Below are positions 1-7,154 of a stretch of 22,659 nt of DNA, in pieces. Under the pieces are notes generated by a model. That model had not been told where the DNA came from. It worked only from the letters and a program-made list of their open reading frames with translations, and searched no databases. The position numbers and the translations under genes were made by a program. How positions within the stretch are numbered: the stretch's first letter is position 1; every line of letters starts with the position of its first letter. This stretch comes from Caproicibacter sp046707225 (lineage in GTDB: Bacteria; Bacillota; Clostridia; Oscillospirales; Acutalibacteraceae), in contig NZ_JBJKOP010000057.1 in assembly GCF_046707225.1 (NCBI RefSeq), positions 1-22,659 on the forward strand, written 5' to 3'.

Positions 1-78
1 GAGCGAATCTATACCGCCAATCCGGGCGGCCTCGCTCCCGCTATGTACCCTCAGGCCGCCAGAGGTCTGGCTGCTTAA
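1..78 (+). CDS. possible 3' end of an unidentified gene
   Basis: Frame 1 is open from the window edge for 25 codons and ends at TAA (76-78). The translated tail (ending in QAARGLAA) is rich in Ala, Gly and Pro. It is too short to assign to a family, and coding is not certain because no upstream sequence is available. No intrinsic terminator follows closely. Confidence 0.2.
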   Translation, partial: ERIYTANPGGLAPAMYPQAARGLAA

Positions 79-267
79 CCAACAGTTTTTGGGTGTTTAG
101 GTTCTGCACCATTCTTGACTTTTCCAGGATGTTTCCCGACAGCATTTCCAATTTAGATTGCAAATATGGACATTAATTCAGCTGGAATTGCTGTAACGAA
201 TAAAAATAGGTATGCCGAGAAAAGGTGCTAAGACTGCCGCCTCACTTACCCTAATCAAGAATTTATC
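79..267. other. intergenic stretch, nothing recognised
   Basis: Only very short open frames occur here and none has a convincing ribosome site. No RNA gene, repeat or strong hairpin was recognised before the minus-strand terminator that begins near 268. Confidence 0.4.
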
Positions 268-294
268 AAAAAAGCAGCCGGTAATCCGACTGCT
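268..294 (-). terminator. intrinsic terminator of the coiled-coil gene
   Basis: Read on the minus strand, GCAGTCGG, loop ATTA and CCGGCTGC form an 8-bp stem with one G-U pair, extended by an A-T pair. A run of six T follows. It lies about 20 bases past the stop codon of the minus-strand gene at 316-705. Confidence 0.8.
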
Positions 295-315
295 AAAATG
301 ATATGAAAAGTGGCA

Positions 316-705
316 TTACAGTGCTTTCCACAGCTCATTGAGCTGTCGTGTATGGTCGGCAGCGACATGTTCCAACGTTGTGACGCGGGCTTTGATTTCT
401 CCCTGCTCTTCCGCGTCAGGCAGTCGGGCAAGAATCTGCGCATGGCCTTCCGCCAGAAGCCGGAGCTGCTTTTCAACGCCGTTTTCCAGAAGGGTCTTAA
501 TTTGCCGGACGGTTTCTTCCTGAGCAGCCGCAATCTTCGCGTCCAGTCTTTTATCCATCGCTTCGAACTTGCTGTCCGTATCTGTTTGCATGGCTTCCAG
601 CTTGGAATCCGTAGCTTCCTGCATAGCCTCCAGCTTGGTATCTGTTATCGCACGTTCTTCAATAAACATTTTCTTAATCGCAGCGAGCATTTCTTCGTTC
701 TCCAT
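316..705 (-). CDS. small coiled-coil protein with internal repeats
   Basis: A 129-residue, highly charged, soluble protein of unknown function. The start at 705 (MENEEMLAAIK) is chosen because GGGAGGG lies just upstream; a longer frame to 780 would run through the promoter. Residues about 20-55 hold a repeated unit of the form (T/S)K(L/F)EAMQ: TKLEAMQ, SKLEAMQ, SKFEAMD, then a diverged KRLDAKI. This is followed by more helix (to about 85) and a C-terminal helix ending RQLNELWKAL. No membrane segment or signal peptide is visible. The gene stands alone with its own promoter and terminator. The repeats suggest an oligomerising coiled coil; partner and role cannot be read from sequence. Confidence 0.75.
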   Translation of the reverse strand: MENEEMLAAIKKMFIEERAITDTKLEAMQEATDSKLEAMQTDTDSKFEAMDKRLDAKIAAAQEETVRQIKTLLENGVEKQLRLLAEGHAQILARLPDAEEQGEIKARVTTLEHVAADHTRQLNELWKAL

Positions 706-729
706 GTTTATCCCTCCCGTGTGCACTTC

Positions 730-759
730 ATTATAATCTCCCCCTGACAAATAAATCAA
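730..759 (-). promoter_or_regulatory. promoter of the coiled-coil gene
   Basis: On the minus strand TTGATT (759-754) and TATAAT (735-730) are separated by 18 bases. The predicted start of transcription lies a little over 20 bases before the ATG at 705. This supports the shorter start for that gene. Confidence 0.65.
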
Positions 760-885
760 GAAGTTGATTGTGCCTTTCATGTTTCACAGCACGAACTGGC
801 ATGGATCTTTCTCTTCCCGTCAACAGCCGAGGGGGCTGGCATATACCGAAAAATAAAATATTTGATGAATCTGCCGACTGAATAA

Positions 886-913
886 TTGCATTTATTTTTT
901 GCGATGATATACT
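886..913 (+). promoter_or_regulatory. promoter of the small coiled-coil gene
   Basis: TTGCAT (886-891) and TATACT (908-913) are spaced by 16 bases, with a TG one base before the -10 (extended -10). It lies about 30 bases before the ATG at 943. Confidence 0.6.
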
Positions 914-942
914 GAAAGAAATAAATGAGGGAGGCGTTTGTA

Positions 943-1167
943 ATGCCGCGTGGAAAAAAGAAAACCGCGGTGGAATCTTTTAACGAGCAAATTGAAAAGA
1001 TTGATGCTATGATTTTAACCCACCAGGATAAGCTCAATGAACTCAAAGCTCAGAAGAAAGATCTGCTGGAACAAAAAAAGAAATCTGAGGTTGAAATGCT
1101 CTATCAAAAAATTCAGGAAAGCGGAAAGTCTATTGACGAGGTTATCTCGATGTTTGAGCAGGAATAA
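943..1167 (+). CDS. small coiled-coil protein, DUF4315-like architecture
   Basis: A 74-residue basic protein starting MPRGKKK at 943, with GGGAGG 8 bases upstream; the in-frame ATG at 925 lacks such a site. Residues about 10-55 form a charged coiled coil (EQIEKIDAMI, then KLNELKAQKKDLLEQKKKSE). A short helical tail LYQKIQESGKSIDEVISMF follows. The layout, a coiled coil plus a small C-terminal helix-turn-helix-like tail, recalls DUF4315-type proteins of conjugative elements; this is a resemblance recalled from memory, not a search result. It is clearly paralogous to the gene at 6,854-7,081, sharing the MPRG start, the EQI..K.D segment and the LYQ.I..SGK tail. The function is unknown; nucleic-acid binding is possible given the basic N-terminus. 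Confidence 0.75.
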   Translation: MPRGKKKTAVESFNEQIEKIDAMILTHQDKLNELKAQKKDLLEQKKKSEVEMLYQKIQESGKSIDEVISMFEQE

Positions 1168-1195
1168 AAGTGGCCGTCCCGTTTGGGACGGCCAC
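1163..1195 (-). terminator. terminator between convergent genes
   Basis: GTGGCCGTCCC (1170-1180), loop GTTT and GGGACGGCCAC (1185-1195) form a perfect 11-bp stem. On the minus strand it is followed by TTTTATT, so it best serves the ABC permease gene. It also lies directly after the plus-strand stop codon at 1,167 and may act in both directions. Confidence 0.8.
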
Positions 1196-1220
1196 TGCCT
1201 GTTATGGCAGCATTCGCTTT

Positions 1221-2927
1221 TCAGGCGTTTTCCGCGATTTCCCGCCATGTGACTTTAAAAGCAATATGCCACAAAATTAAAATGATCCCAATCGACAGCG
1301 CGATGAAGAGATAGATTCCGGGGCTGAAAAACCGCAGCAGCATAAAATGCACGCCCGCAAACGCTCCGCTTAAAGCCATAGAAAGCATCATAAGGCCAAG
1401 GTTGCTGCCATTTTGTGTGTATTGAAAATCCGTACAGAAAGGCAGTTCCTTTTTTGAAAATCTGCGAATCAACAGCGTCAAAATTAACGTGTTGAGGAAA
1501 ATCAAAATAATGTCGGGAATGATTTTGGCCCCATAGATCGCGGTGAACATAAGGCCGGTGAAAAGGAAGACCGGGAAGATATATTTATAGAGAAAGGCCT
1601 TGGCGGTACCCTTAAGGATTTCTCCGGGGCTGCCGACAGGCATAGCCCTGTAAATCCAGGAACCCTTGTAACTTTCGCTCGCACCGAGCATTACGATCAT
1701 AGGCGCGAGCAGCATCGCTGAAAGATACAGAAACAAAAAGTAGTCGCCGCCCTTTATTTGTGCCAGTGCTTGCGCGAACGACTGCCCGCCGCTCAAGAAA
1801 TTCAATAGGAAGAGGAAAGGGAATATCACTGCAAACGTGATGTTCGGGTAAAGCCTGAGCTTGAGCTTCCGTTCGTTTTTAAGCATCCGCGCCGAAAAAG
1901 TGAAAAATACCCTTTCAAGCCTGCTGCGGCAGATGACGTTTGAGACGGTTTGCTGCAGCGAGTGCTTTTTCACCGCATGCCCTCGCTCTGTGCTGCTGTT
2001 GAGCTTCTGCAGATTCTTTTCGAAGACGGGCGCCGCGACCTTGAGATAGAGGATGATCGCCGCGACCGAAATGATAATTCCCGTAGCGGTGAGCAGAAAA
2101 TAATAGAGGTTAAAGTCATGATCCACCAGAAGGCTGAAAGGCGCGGCAAACCACGCCGAGGGCAACAGAAAATTCCACCACCGGGGGGTGAAATGCAAAT
2201 CTTTGAAATCAAAGAGCCTCCCAATCAGCTGATAACCCACGGTCATAAAGACAGAGAGGGCTATCTGAAAATAATTAATGATGTCCTTGAGCTTCTCGCC
2301 GCTGAAGAAATGCAGGATTATAAAATATAAGATCGAGGTAAACAAAATCACGAAGCCGCAGATCAACATCAGCTCAAACAAAAACAGCAGGAAAAACCAT
2401 ACTCCGTAGCGGATAAGGCCCGCTACGAGCGAAATTCCGGACATCGCCATCGTTATGCTCAGCAGGTAGATGACAATATGCACAAGCTTCGCCGCGTTGA
2501 GCGTGCGTAAATTTACCGGCCGGGTGAGCAGGATGCTTTTATCCTTCAGATCCAGCAGCACCGAAGAAAAATCCGAAATCATCGTAGTCATGATCATAAA
2601 CAGCAGCATGCCCAAAACGATGTTCATCTGGAAAAACAGCGGCATCGGCACGATCATCATCAACCCGATAAACAGGCCGATCAGCCCGTAGGCCAGCAGC
2701 GATGATCGGTAGGAACTGCTGCCTTCCTCTTCGCTCCGCCTGTTGCCTAAGGCGGTAGGCACCCTGCGGCCGTCCATCACCAGTTTGATCCGGATGATTT
2801 TGCGCATCACGGGGTATTCGATCCCGAAGGCTTCGAAAACCGGCCGCAGCCTGTCGAGAAATTTAAGCGACCTGAAATCCTTCATTCTTTCCGTGTCATG
2901 GGGCTCGTGCTCATGAATCGTCCTCAT
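1221..2927 (-). CDS. ABC exporter permease (ABC-2 type)
   Basis: A 568-residue polytopic membrane protein. The N-terminal 70 residues are soluble and charged. About 12-13 hydrophobic segments follow, in two blocks (roughly residues 73-310 and 365-560) separated by a charged linker near 310-365. It directly follows its ATPase partner: four bases separate the ATPase stop from this ATG, and AAGGAGTGA overlaps that stop, so translation is probably coupled. The two together would form an efflux-type ABC transporter. The substrate cannot be told; relatives of this layout handle antimicrobial peptides, lipids or ions. A terminator follows at 1,195-1,163. Confidence 0.85.
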   Translation of the reverse strand: MRTIHEHEPHDTERMKDFRSLKFLDRLRPVFEAFGIEYPVMRKIIRIKLVMDGRRVPTALGNRRSEEEGSSSYRSSLLAYGLIGLFIGLMMIVPMPLFFQMNIVLGMLLFMIMTTMISDFSSVLLDLKDKSILLTRPVNLRTLNAAKLVHIVIYLLSITMAMSGISLVAGLIRYGVWFFLLFLFELMLICGFVILFTSILYFIILHFFSGEKLKDIINYFQIALSVFMTVGYQLIGRLFDFKDLHFTPRWWNFLLPSAWFAAPFSLLVDHDFNLYYFLLTATGIIISVAAIILYLKVAAPVFEKNLQKLNSSTERGHAVKKHSLQQTVSNVICRSRLERVFFTFSARMLKNERKLKLRLYPNITFAVIFPFLFLLNFLSGGQSFAQALAQIKGGDYFLFLYLSAMLLAPMIVMLGASESYKGSWIYRAMPVGSPGEILKGTAKAFLYKYIFPVFLFTGLMFTAIYGAKIIPDIILIFLNTLILTLLIRRFSKKELPFCTDFQYTQNGSNLGLMMLSMALSGAFAGVHFMLLRFFSPGIYLFIALSIGIILILWHIAFKVTWREIAENA

Positions 2928-2931
2928 CCAG

Positions 2932-3717
2932 TCACTCCTTCAAAACGGAGATAAACTCACCGGCAATATCCCTGTACTGGTCAAAGCCGGTAAGCTGGTT
3001 GAAGATTTCCTCAAGCGAGCCCTCGCTGCACTGCTCCTTAAGCTCGTCGAAGGTGCCGTCAGCCATGATCCGGCCGCCGTTTAAAATGATGATCCTGTCA
3101 CTGATTTTTTCGACCACCTCCATGATGTGCGAGGAGTAAAAAATCGTCTTTCCCTGCGCGGCGAGTTCCGACAAGACCTCCTTGAACACCATCACGCTGT
3201 TGGCGTCGAGCCCGCTCAGGGGTTCATCGAAAAAAAGGATATCCGGGTTGTGCAGAAGGCTCGCGATGATCAAAAGTTTCTGTCTCATACCCTTCGAAAA
3301 CGAGGATATCCGCGCGCTGTAGCTTTCGCCGATGCTGAACAGCGACATCAGCCGCTTTGCCTTGCCGTCGGCGGCGTCATAATCCATGCCGCACAGCTCG
3401 CCGACGAAAGTGAGATATTCCTGCGCGGTGAGACTGTCATAAACATCGGCCGTTTCGGGAACGTAGCCGATCCTCTTTTTATATTCGATGCTGCCGGAAG
3501 AGATATCCTCGCCGAAAACCTTCACCTCGCCCTGATACCCATCAAGGATGCCAAGAAGGATTTTGACCGTCGTGCTCTTCCCCGCTCCGTTGGGTCCGAT
3601 GTAGCCGATAATCTGCCCTCTTTGAATTTCGAGGTTGATTCCCCTAAGTACCTCTTTGTTGCCGTAGCTCATCCTCAGATCCCTGATTGAAACCACGGGT
3701 TCGCCTGTCGGGTCCAT
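2932..3717 (-). CDS. ABC transporter ATP-binding protein
   Basis: A 261-residue ATPase that powers the adjacent permease. Walker A is GPNGAGKST (residues 41-49), the signature is FSKGMRQ (about 140-146), Walker B is ILFFDEP (about 160-166), the D-loop is SGLD, and the switch histidine is H197 in SSHIME. The Q-loop position reads YVPETADVYD, with Glu in place of Gln, as is common in NatA-like exporters. Start: MDPTGE at 3,717 has AGGGGTGA upstream. The longer frame from 3,789 is rejected because that ATG sits inside the -10 box. It forms a two-gene operon with the permease. Confidence 0.9.
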   Translation of the reverse strand: MDPTGEPVVSIRDLRMSYGNKEVLRGINLEIQRGQIIGYIGPNGAGKSTTVKILLGILDGYQGEVKVFGEDISSGSIEYKKRIGYVPETADVYDSLTAQEYLTFVGELCGMDYDAADGKAKRLMSLFSIGESYSARISSFSKGMRQKLLIIASLLHNPDILFFDEPLSGLDANSVMVFKEVLSELAAQGKTIFYSSHIMEVVEKISDRIIILNGGRIMADGTFDELKEQCSEGSLEEIFNQLTGFDQYRDIAGEFISVLKE

Positions 3718-3787
3718 AGCTTTCACCCCTGCTTTTTCTACGTTGTCAGTACAAAATGATACGAAGTTATAATTCCATTTCAAATTC

Positions 3788-3816
3788 ATTATATCTTATA
3801 TTCCCTTGGCTTTCAA
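3788..3816 (-). promoter_or_regulatory. promoter of the ABC exporter operon
   Basis: On the minus strand TTGAAA (3,816-3,811) and TATAAT (3,793-3,788) are separated by 17 bases. The leader to the ATPase ATG at 3,717 would be about 60 bases. Confidence 0.75.
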
Positions 3817-4066
3817 TCATAGATGAAAATAGGTACGGCTGTTGCCGTTTCCGCGTCCCTGAAAGGGCTCCTTATTCCCGGTCTTTCAAGCTGTTTCGCG
3901 TTCCCCGAATTGGCATTTACCTGCGTGCTTATCCGGCAGGCGGTACAGCTTTCGGGTGGACGGACCGTTCAAAACGCGCGGGAAACCCCAGTTTATAAAA
4001 TATGCAAATCAGTTGAAAAGCGTGACAGCGGCCGTCGGATTACGGAATGTCTTTTTCTCGGCATTG
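3817..4066. other. intergenic, nothing recognised
   Basis: About 250 bases lie between the divergent ABC and CorA promoters. Open frames here are short or overlap the CorA start and lack ribosome sites. No riboswitch was recognised. Confidence 0.4.
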
Positions 4067-4075
4067 TGGTATAAT
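4067..4075 (+). promoter_or_regulatory. extended -10 promoter of corA
   Basis: TGG followed by TATAAT (4,070-4,075) is an extended -10 element. No good -35 is seen 17 bases upstream. It sits about 45 bases before the CorA ATG, which leaves no room for a large metal riboswitch leader. Confidence 0.6.
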
Positions 4076-4120
4076 ATAATAATAGACAAGTTTATGGATG
4101 CCGGGGAGCAAGGTGGGAGT

Positions 4121-5155
4121 ATGGATTTCAAAAAAAATACTGAGGACGGGATAATCGGCCGGAGCGAATGTGACTCCATTGAAATCATTGATTATGATGC
4201 TCAAAATTATCGCGCGTATCATCTGAAAACGGCGGATCCGCATAATCTTGCCGGGCTTTCGGTCATTCCGGAGGGCGGCGTGCGATGGATCAATGTGGAC
4301 GCGCAGTGCGACGACGGTGTATTGCGGACTCTCGGGGACGAGTTTCACATCCATCCGCTGATTATTGATAATATCCCAAACAGGAATCAGCGTCCGAAAA
4401 TTGAAGAATATAAAAATTTTCTTTATATTGTTGCGAAAATGATCTATTATGCGGGCGATTCTTTGGTTTCGGAGCATATGAATTTTATTCTGGGCGATCG
4501 TTATGTCATCACCTTCGGCGAAACAAAGGGGGATGTATTCGGCCGGATTCGCTCCTTTCTTGAGAATGAGAGCGCACATGTGCGGACTTCCGGTCCTGAT
4601 TATCTGATGTATTTACTGCTGGATGCGATTGTGGACGGTTATTTCGATGTTCTTGAAACTCTGAGCGATAAAATCGACGAACTGGAAGAACAGATCATGG
4701 AGAGTAATTCGCAGGAGCATCTGCTGCGAATACGCGATTTTAAAAAAACACTGCTGAGGCTCAACAGGAGCATCTGGCCCCTGCGGGACGTCGCTTCCCT
4801 GATGGGAAAAGAATCGACCGAGCTGGTTCGCGCGACAACGGAACCGTATCTTCGCGACGTTTACAATCATATCGTTCAGGCGATCGATACAACGGAAACG
4901 TACCGGGAACTGCTTTCCGGTTTGACTGACCTGCACCTTTCCAATACCAGCAATCGCCTGAACGAGATTATGAAGGTCCTGACCATCATCTCCACCATTT
5001 TCATTCCTCTTTCTTTTCTCGCCGGAGTTTATGGGATGAATTTCAAATACATGCCGGAGCTGGGGCTTCGATGGGGGTACGGGGCGGTCTGGGCGCTTAT
5101 GCTTGCAATCGCAGGTGCGATGGTCTACTATTTTAAAAAGAAAAAATGGTTTTAG
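4121..5155 (+). CDS. corA: CorA-family magnesium/divalent cation transporter
   Basis: A 344-residue inner-membrane channel of the CorA family, which forms pentamers that admit Mg2+ (or Co2+/Ni2+). The first part, to about residue 230, is the soluble cytoplasmic domain. A long charged helix follows (ETLSDKIDELEEQI, then LLRIRDFKKTLLRL). The C-terminus holds two membrane segments: TIISTIFIPLSFLAGV, followed at once by the diagnostic YGMNF (about residues 304-308), and GAVWALMLAIAGAMVYYF. The tail KKKKWF is basic, as usual. Start 4,121 has AGGTGGGAG just upstream; an upstream in-frame ATG (4,094) and a longer frame to 3,956 lie around or before the promoter. The gene appears monocistronic or linked loosely to the VanZ-like gene 137 bases on. 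Confidence 0.93.
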   Translation: MDFKKNTEDGIIGRSECDSIEIIDYDAQNYRAYHLKTADPHNLAGLSVIPEGGVRWINVDAQCDDGVLRTLGDEFHIHPLIIDNIPNRNQRPKIEEYKNFLYIVAKMIYYAGDSLVSEHMNFILGDRYVITFGETKGDVFGRIRSFLENESAHVRTSGPDYLMYLLLDAIVDGYFDVLETLSDKIDELEEQIMESNSQEHLLRIRDFKKTLLRLNRSIWPLRDVASLMGKESTELVRATTEPYLRDVYNHIVQAIDTTETYRELLSGLTDLHLSNTSNRLNEIMKVLTIISTIFIPLSFLAGVYGMNFKYMPELGLRWGYGAVWALMLAIAGAMVYYFKKKKWF

Positions 5156-5292
5156 ACTGGCCGGTCCGCAAATTTATTTTAACTTCAAGAATGGCGAAAG
5201 GGTTTTCATCATATCATGGACAGGGAATGTCCGCCGCGGTGAGGAAGATAGGCATCACGCGGCGCGGCGGCAAAAAGCGAAAGGATGAATCT

Positions 5293-5721
5293 ATGAAACG
5301 CAAGGGTCTCGTCATTGCGACGGTCGGTTTCGTTCTTTTTATTTTTCACAATTCTATGTTTCCTGCTTCCCAGTCAGGCGAACAAAGCCGCTTTGTCACA
5401 AATCTCGCCAACAATGCTCTCTCCAGCATGAGAATACCGGCGGCAGTTTCAGAGCATATGATTCGTAAAACCGCCCACTTTGCGGAATATTTTGTTTTCG
5501 GGACGCTGATAACAGGGACGCTCCGAGCCTATCGTTCCGCGAAACGGGAATTGCTTTTTGCGGATCTGTTTTTTCTTTTGCTGGTTCCGGTCTTAGATGA
5601 GTTCATTCAGAGGTTTGTTCCGGGCAGGGGCAGCAGCGTTTCAGATGTTTTGCTGGATTTCTGCGGGGGGGCGACGGGGATGCTGATTTTCCTTTTTGCC
5701 CGGAGACAAGCCAAAAGCTGA
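5293..5721 (+). CDS. VanZ-like membrane protein
   Basis: A 142-residue membrane protein of the VanZ-like family. The start at 5,293 (MKRKGLVIA) is preceded by AAGGATG; the longer open frame from 5,146 overlaps the corA end and lacks a ribosome site. A first hydrophobic segment covers residues 5-20. The family core follows: RKTAHFAEYFVFGTL (about 57-71), then a segment with LLVPVLDEFIQRFVPGRG and VSDVLLDFCGGATGML, matching the conserved H...E and DE..Q...PGR..s..D patterns. VanZ itself gives low-level teicoplanin resistance, but most members in Clostridia have no known role. Nothing nearby points to glycopeptide resistance, so function stays open. Confidence 0.85.
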   Translation: MKRKGLVIATVGFVLFIFHNSMFPASQSGEQSRFVTNLANNALSSMRIPAAVSEHMIRKTAHFAEYFVFGTLITGTLRAYRSAKRELLFADLFFLLLVPVLDEFIQRFVPGRGSSVSDVLLDFCGGATGMLIFLFARRQAKS

Positions 5722-5802
5722 AAAAAGACTCGGCACGGTTCGCGAGGATGGTTGATTGTATGGGCTTACTAAAAAATTCACAAATTTTTTCAAAAATTTT
5801 TA

Positions 5803-5830
5803 TTGATTTTCCATACAAAACATTTATAAT
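5803..5830 (+). promoter_or_regulatory. mgsA promoter
   Basis: TTGATT (5,803-5,808) and TATAAT (5,825-5,830) are spaced by 16 bases in a very AT-rich stretch. The predicted leader to the mgsA ATG is about 115 bases and includes a hairpin. Confidence 0.8.
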
Positions 5831-5872
5831 GAAAGATAAAAGGACAAGTTCTGCTGAAACAGGGAACTCTAA

Positions 5873-5913
5873 TTCCGGGCGATGCAATCTGTACTGTAGG
5901 GCCCGGAAGGAGG
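5873..5913 (+). promoter_or_regulatory. leader hairpin with buried strong Shine-Dalgarno
   Basis: TTCCGGGC (5,873-5,880) and GCCCGGAA (5,901-5,908) form a perfect 8-bp stem with a 20-base loop in the mgsA leader. The 3' arm overlaps GGAAGGAGG (5,905-5,913), the best ribosome site in the area. That site is about 40 bases before the mgsA ATG, with an in-frame TGA (5,935-5,937) between, so it does not directly serve mgsA. It would fit a very short ATT-initiated leader (5,920-5,937) or be an RNA regulatory element. Confidence 0.5.
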
Positions 5914-5952
5914 AAATCGATTCAGAAAGTAAATTGAAAACGGGTGAAAAAT

Positions 5953-6435
5953 ATGAATGAAGAATTTATCACATTTACAATCGGAAAACAGAAAACAATC
6001 GCGCTCATCGCCCACGACGGAAAAAAGAAGGAATTAATCAACTGGTGTGCGGAAAACCAGGAAATTCTCAGAAACCATTTTCTGTGCGGAACGGGAACGA
6101 CGGCCAGGCTTGTCGCGGAAAGAACCGGCCTTCCGGTCAAAGGGTACAACAGCGGACCTTTGGGGGGTGACCAGCAGATCGGTGCCAAAATAGTGGAAGG
6201 CAATATTGATTTTGTGATATTTTTCTCCGATCCGCTTGAAGCGCAGCCGCATGATCCGGATGTGAAGGCTTTGCTTAGGATTGCTCAGGTTTATGACATC
6301 CCGATCGCAAACAATAAAGCGACGGCTGATTTCATGATTCATTCCACGCTGATGAATCAGGAATATGATCACCAAGTCATTAATTTTAAGCAAAATGTTA
6401 TTGATCGGGTTAACGTGAAATTTAATGAAAAATAA
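5953..6435 (+). CDS. mgsA: methylglyoxal synthase
   Basis: A 160-residue cytoplasmic enzyme that turns dihydroxyacetone phosphate into methylglyoxal and phosphate, a bypass that relieves sugar-phosphate overload. The motifs are typical and in order: LIAHDGKK (phosphate-binding Lys), GTGTTARLV, SGPLGGDQQIGA, FFSDPLEAQPHDPDVKALLR (catalytic Asp and His region) and IPIANNKATADF. The start is taken as ATG 5,953, with GGGTGA upstream; a GTG three codons earlier is possible. The leader has a promoter at 5,803 and a hairpin. An HPr-fold gene follows 15 bases after the stop and is probably co-transcribed, which matters because Crh is reported to bind MgsA in Bacillus. Confidence 0.95.
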   Translation: MNEEFITFTIGKQKTIALIAHDGKKKELINWCAENQEILRNHFLCGTGTTARLVAERTGLPVKGYNSGPLGGDQQIGAKIVEGNIDFVIFFSDPLEAQPHDPDVKALLRIAQVYDIPIANNKATADFMIHSTLMNQEYDHQVINFKQNVIDRVNVKFNEK

Positions 6436-6450
6436 GAAAGCGCGGTGAAT

Positions 6451-6684
6451 ATGATTACGGTAAAGGTATTGATTGACAGTGTTGAAAAAGTGAAAAAATT
6501 CTCCTCGATTCTCTCCAAGGAAAATGTGGAGTGCGAACTGATTGAAGGGGTTCATATTATTGATGCAAAGTCTATCATGGGTATTTTCAGCATCGATTTA
6601 AAGAAACCGGTTCAACTGAATATACATTCCGACAACAGAGAAATATTGAATCGGCTTAAGGATTTTATTGTTCCGGAATCCTGA
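6451..6684 (+). CDS. HPr-fold protein lacking the phospho-His (Crh-like)
   Basis: A 77-residue HPr-fold protein. It starts MITVKVLIDS at 6,451; a GTG two codons upstream is the alternative. The second half matches HPr well: DAKSIMGIFSIDLKKPVQLNIH, where Ser41 sits in the K-S-I-M context of HPr Ser46, the site used by HPr kinase. The first half has no GLHARPA motif: where HPr has His15 this protein reads LIDSVEKVKKF, with no histidine in the first 30 residues. It therefore cannot carry phosphate between EI and EIIA but could be phosphorylated on Ser, the same logic as Crh. It follows mgsA by 15 bases and ends at a strong terminator, so it is most likely the second gene of an mgsA operon. Confidence 0.85.
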   Translation: MITVKVLIDSVEKVKKFSSILSKENVECELIEGVHIIDAKSIMGIFSIDLKKPVQLNIHSDNREILNRLKDFIVPES

Positions 6685-6701
6685 GTGGAAAATCAGCAGG
6701 C

Positions 6702-6735
6702 GGCCATGCGGAAATTTTACCGCATGGCCTTTTTT
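6702..6735 (+). terminator. terminator of the mgsA operon
   Basis: GGCCATGCGG (6,702-6,711), an 8-base loop and CCGCATGGCC (6,720-6,729) form a perfect 10-bp stem followed by six T. It lies 17 bases past the HPr-like stop codon. Confidence 0.9.
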
Positions 6736-6853
6736 GCTGCAATTCGCCATTCAAAGGATGGATCATTCTTTATTTTTTAAAAAGATGCCGAATAGAATGG
6801 CAGAAACAGGTATAGAATTGATAGTGATATTTAAAATAGAAGGAGGGGGTTCT

Positions 6854-7081
6854 ATGCCGCGAGGCCGCAGAATCGGAACGCAGTCGATTGAAGAGCAAAT
6901 TACAAAACTTGACAGCGAAGTGGAACGCTATAAACAGAAAATATCTCTTGCCCGGGAAAAGCGAAAGACCCTTTTGTCCAAAAAGGAAAAAGAAGAAATG
7001 TCTGAATTATATCAGGCAATTAAAACCAGCGGCAAAACAGCGGGTGATTTTTTAAACACCCTGAATGACCGAACAAAATAG
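6854..7081 (+). CDS. small coiled-coil protein, paralogue of 943-1167
   Basis: A 75-residue basic protein starting MPRGRRIGTQ at 6,854, with GGAGGGGG upstream; the longer open frame from 6,668 passes through the preceding terminator and is rejected. Residues about 10-52 are a coiled coil (IEEQITKLDSEVERYKQKI, then KRKTLLSKKEKEEM). The tail LYQAIKTSGKTAGDFLNTL aligns with LYQKIQESGKSIDEVISMF of the first copy. The two copies lie about 5.7 kb apart, in the same orientation, each apparently standing alone. Function is unknown; the architecture recalls DUF4315 proteins. Confidence 0.75.
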   Translation: MPRGRRIGTQSIEEQITKLDSEVERYKQKISLAREKRKTLLSKKEKEEMSELYQAIKTSGKTAGDFLNTLNDRTK

Positions 7082-7119
7082 AGGCTGAAAGAAATACTTT
7101 TCGGCGAGTGTTTTTTTGC

Positions 7120-7148
7120 TTGACAAGTAAAAAGGCGGAAGGTAATAT
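7120..7148 (+). promoter_or_regulatory. strong promoter ahead of a short terminated RNA
   Basis: TTGACA (7,120-7,125) and TAATAT (7,143-7,148) are spaced by exactly 17 bases. The predicted start of transcription near 7,155 is only about 30 bases before a terminator hairpin. Confidence 0.7.
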
Positions 7149-7154
7149 ATAGTA

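Noticed and set aside
3817..4120. Mg2+-sensing riboswitch (M-box or ykoK) before corA
   Set aside because: The extended -10 promoter lies about 45 bases before the ATG, too close for such a leader, and no conserved core was recognised upstream.
4040..4579. Minus-strand 179-residue frame
   Set aside because: Antisense to the CorA gene, with no recognisable motif or promoter.
5748..5960. 70-residue frame over the mgsA promoter and leader
   Set aside because: It runs through the -35, -10 and hairpin of mgsA, and has no ribosome site; composition is not protein-like.
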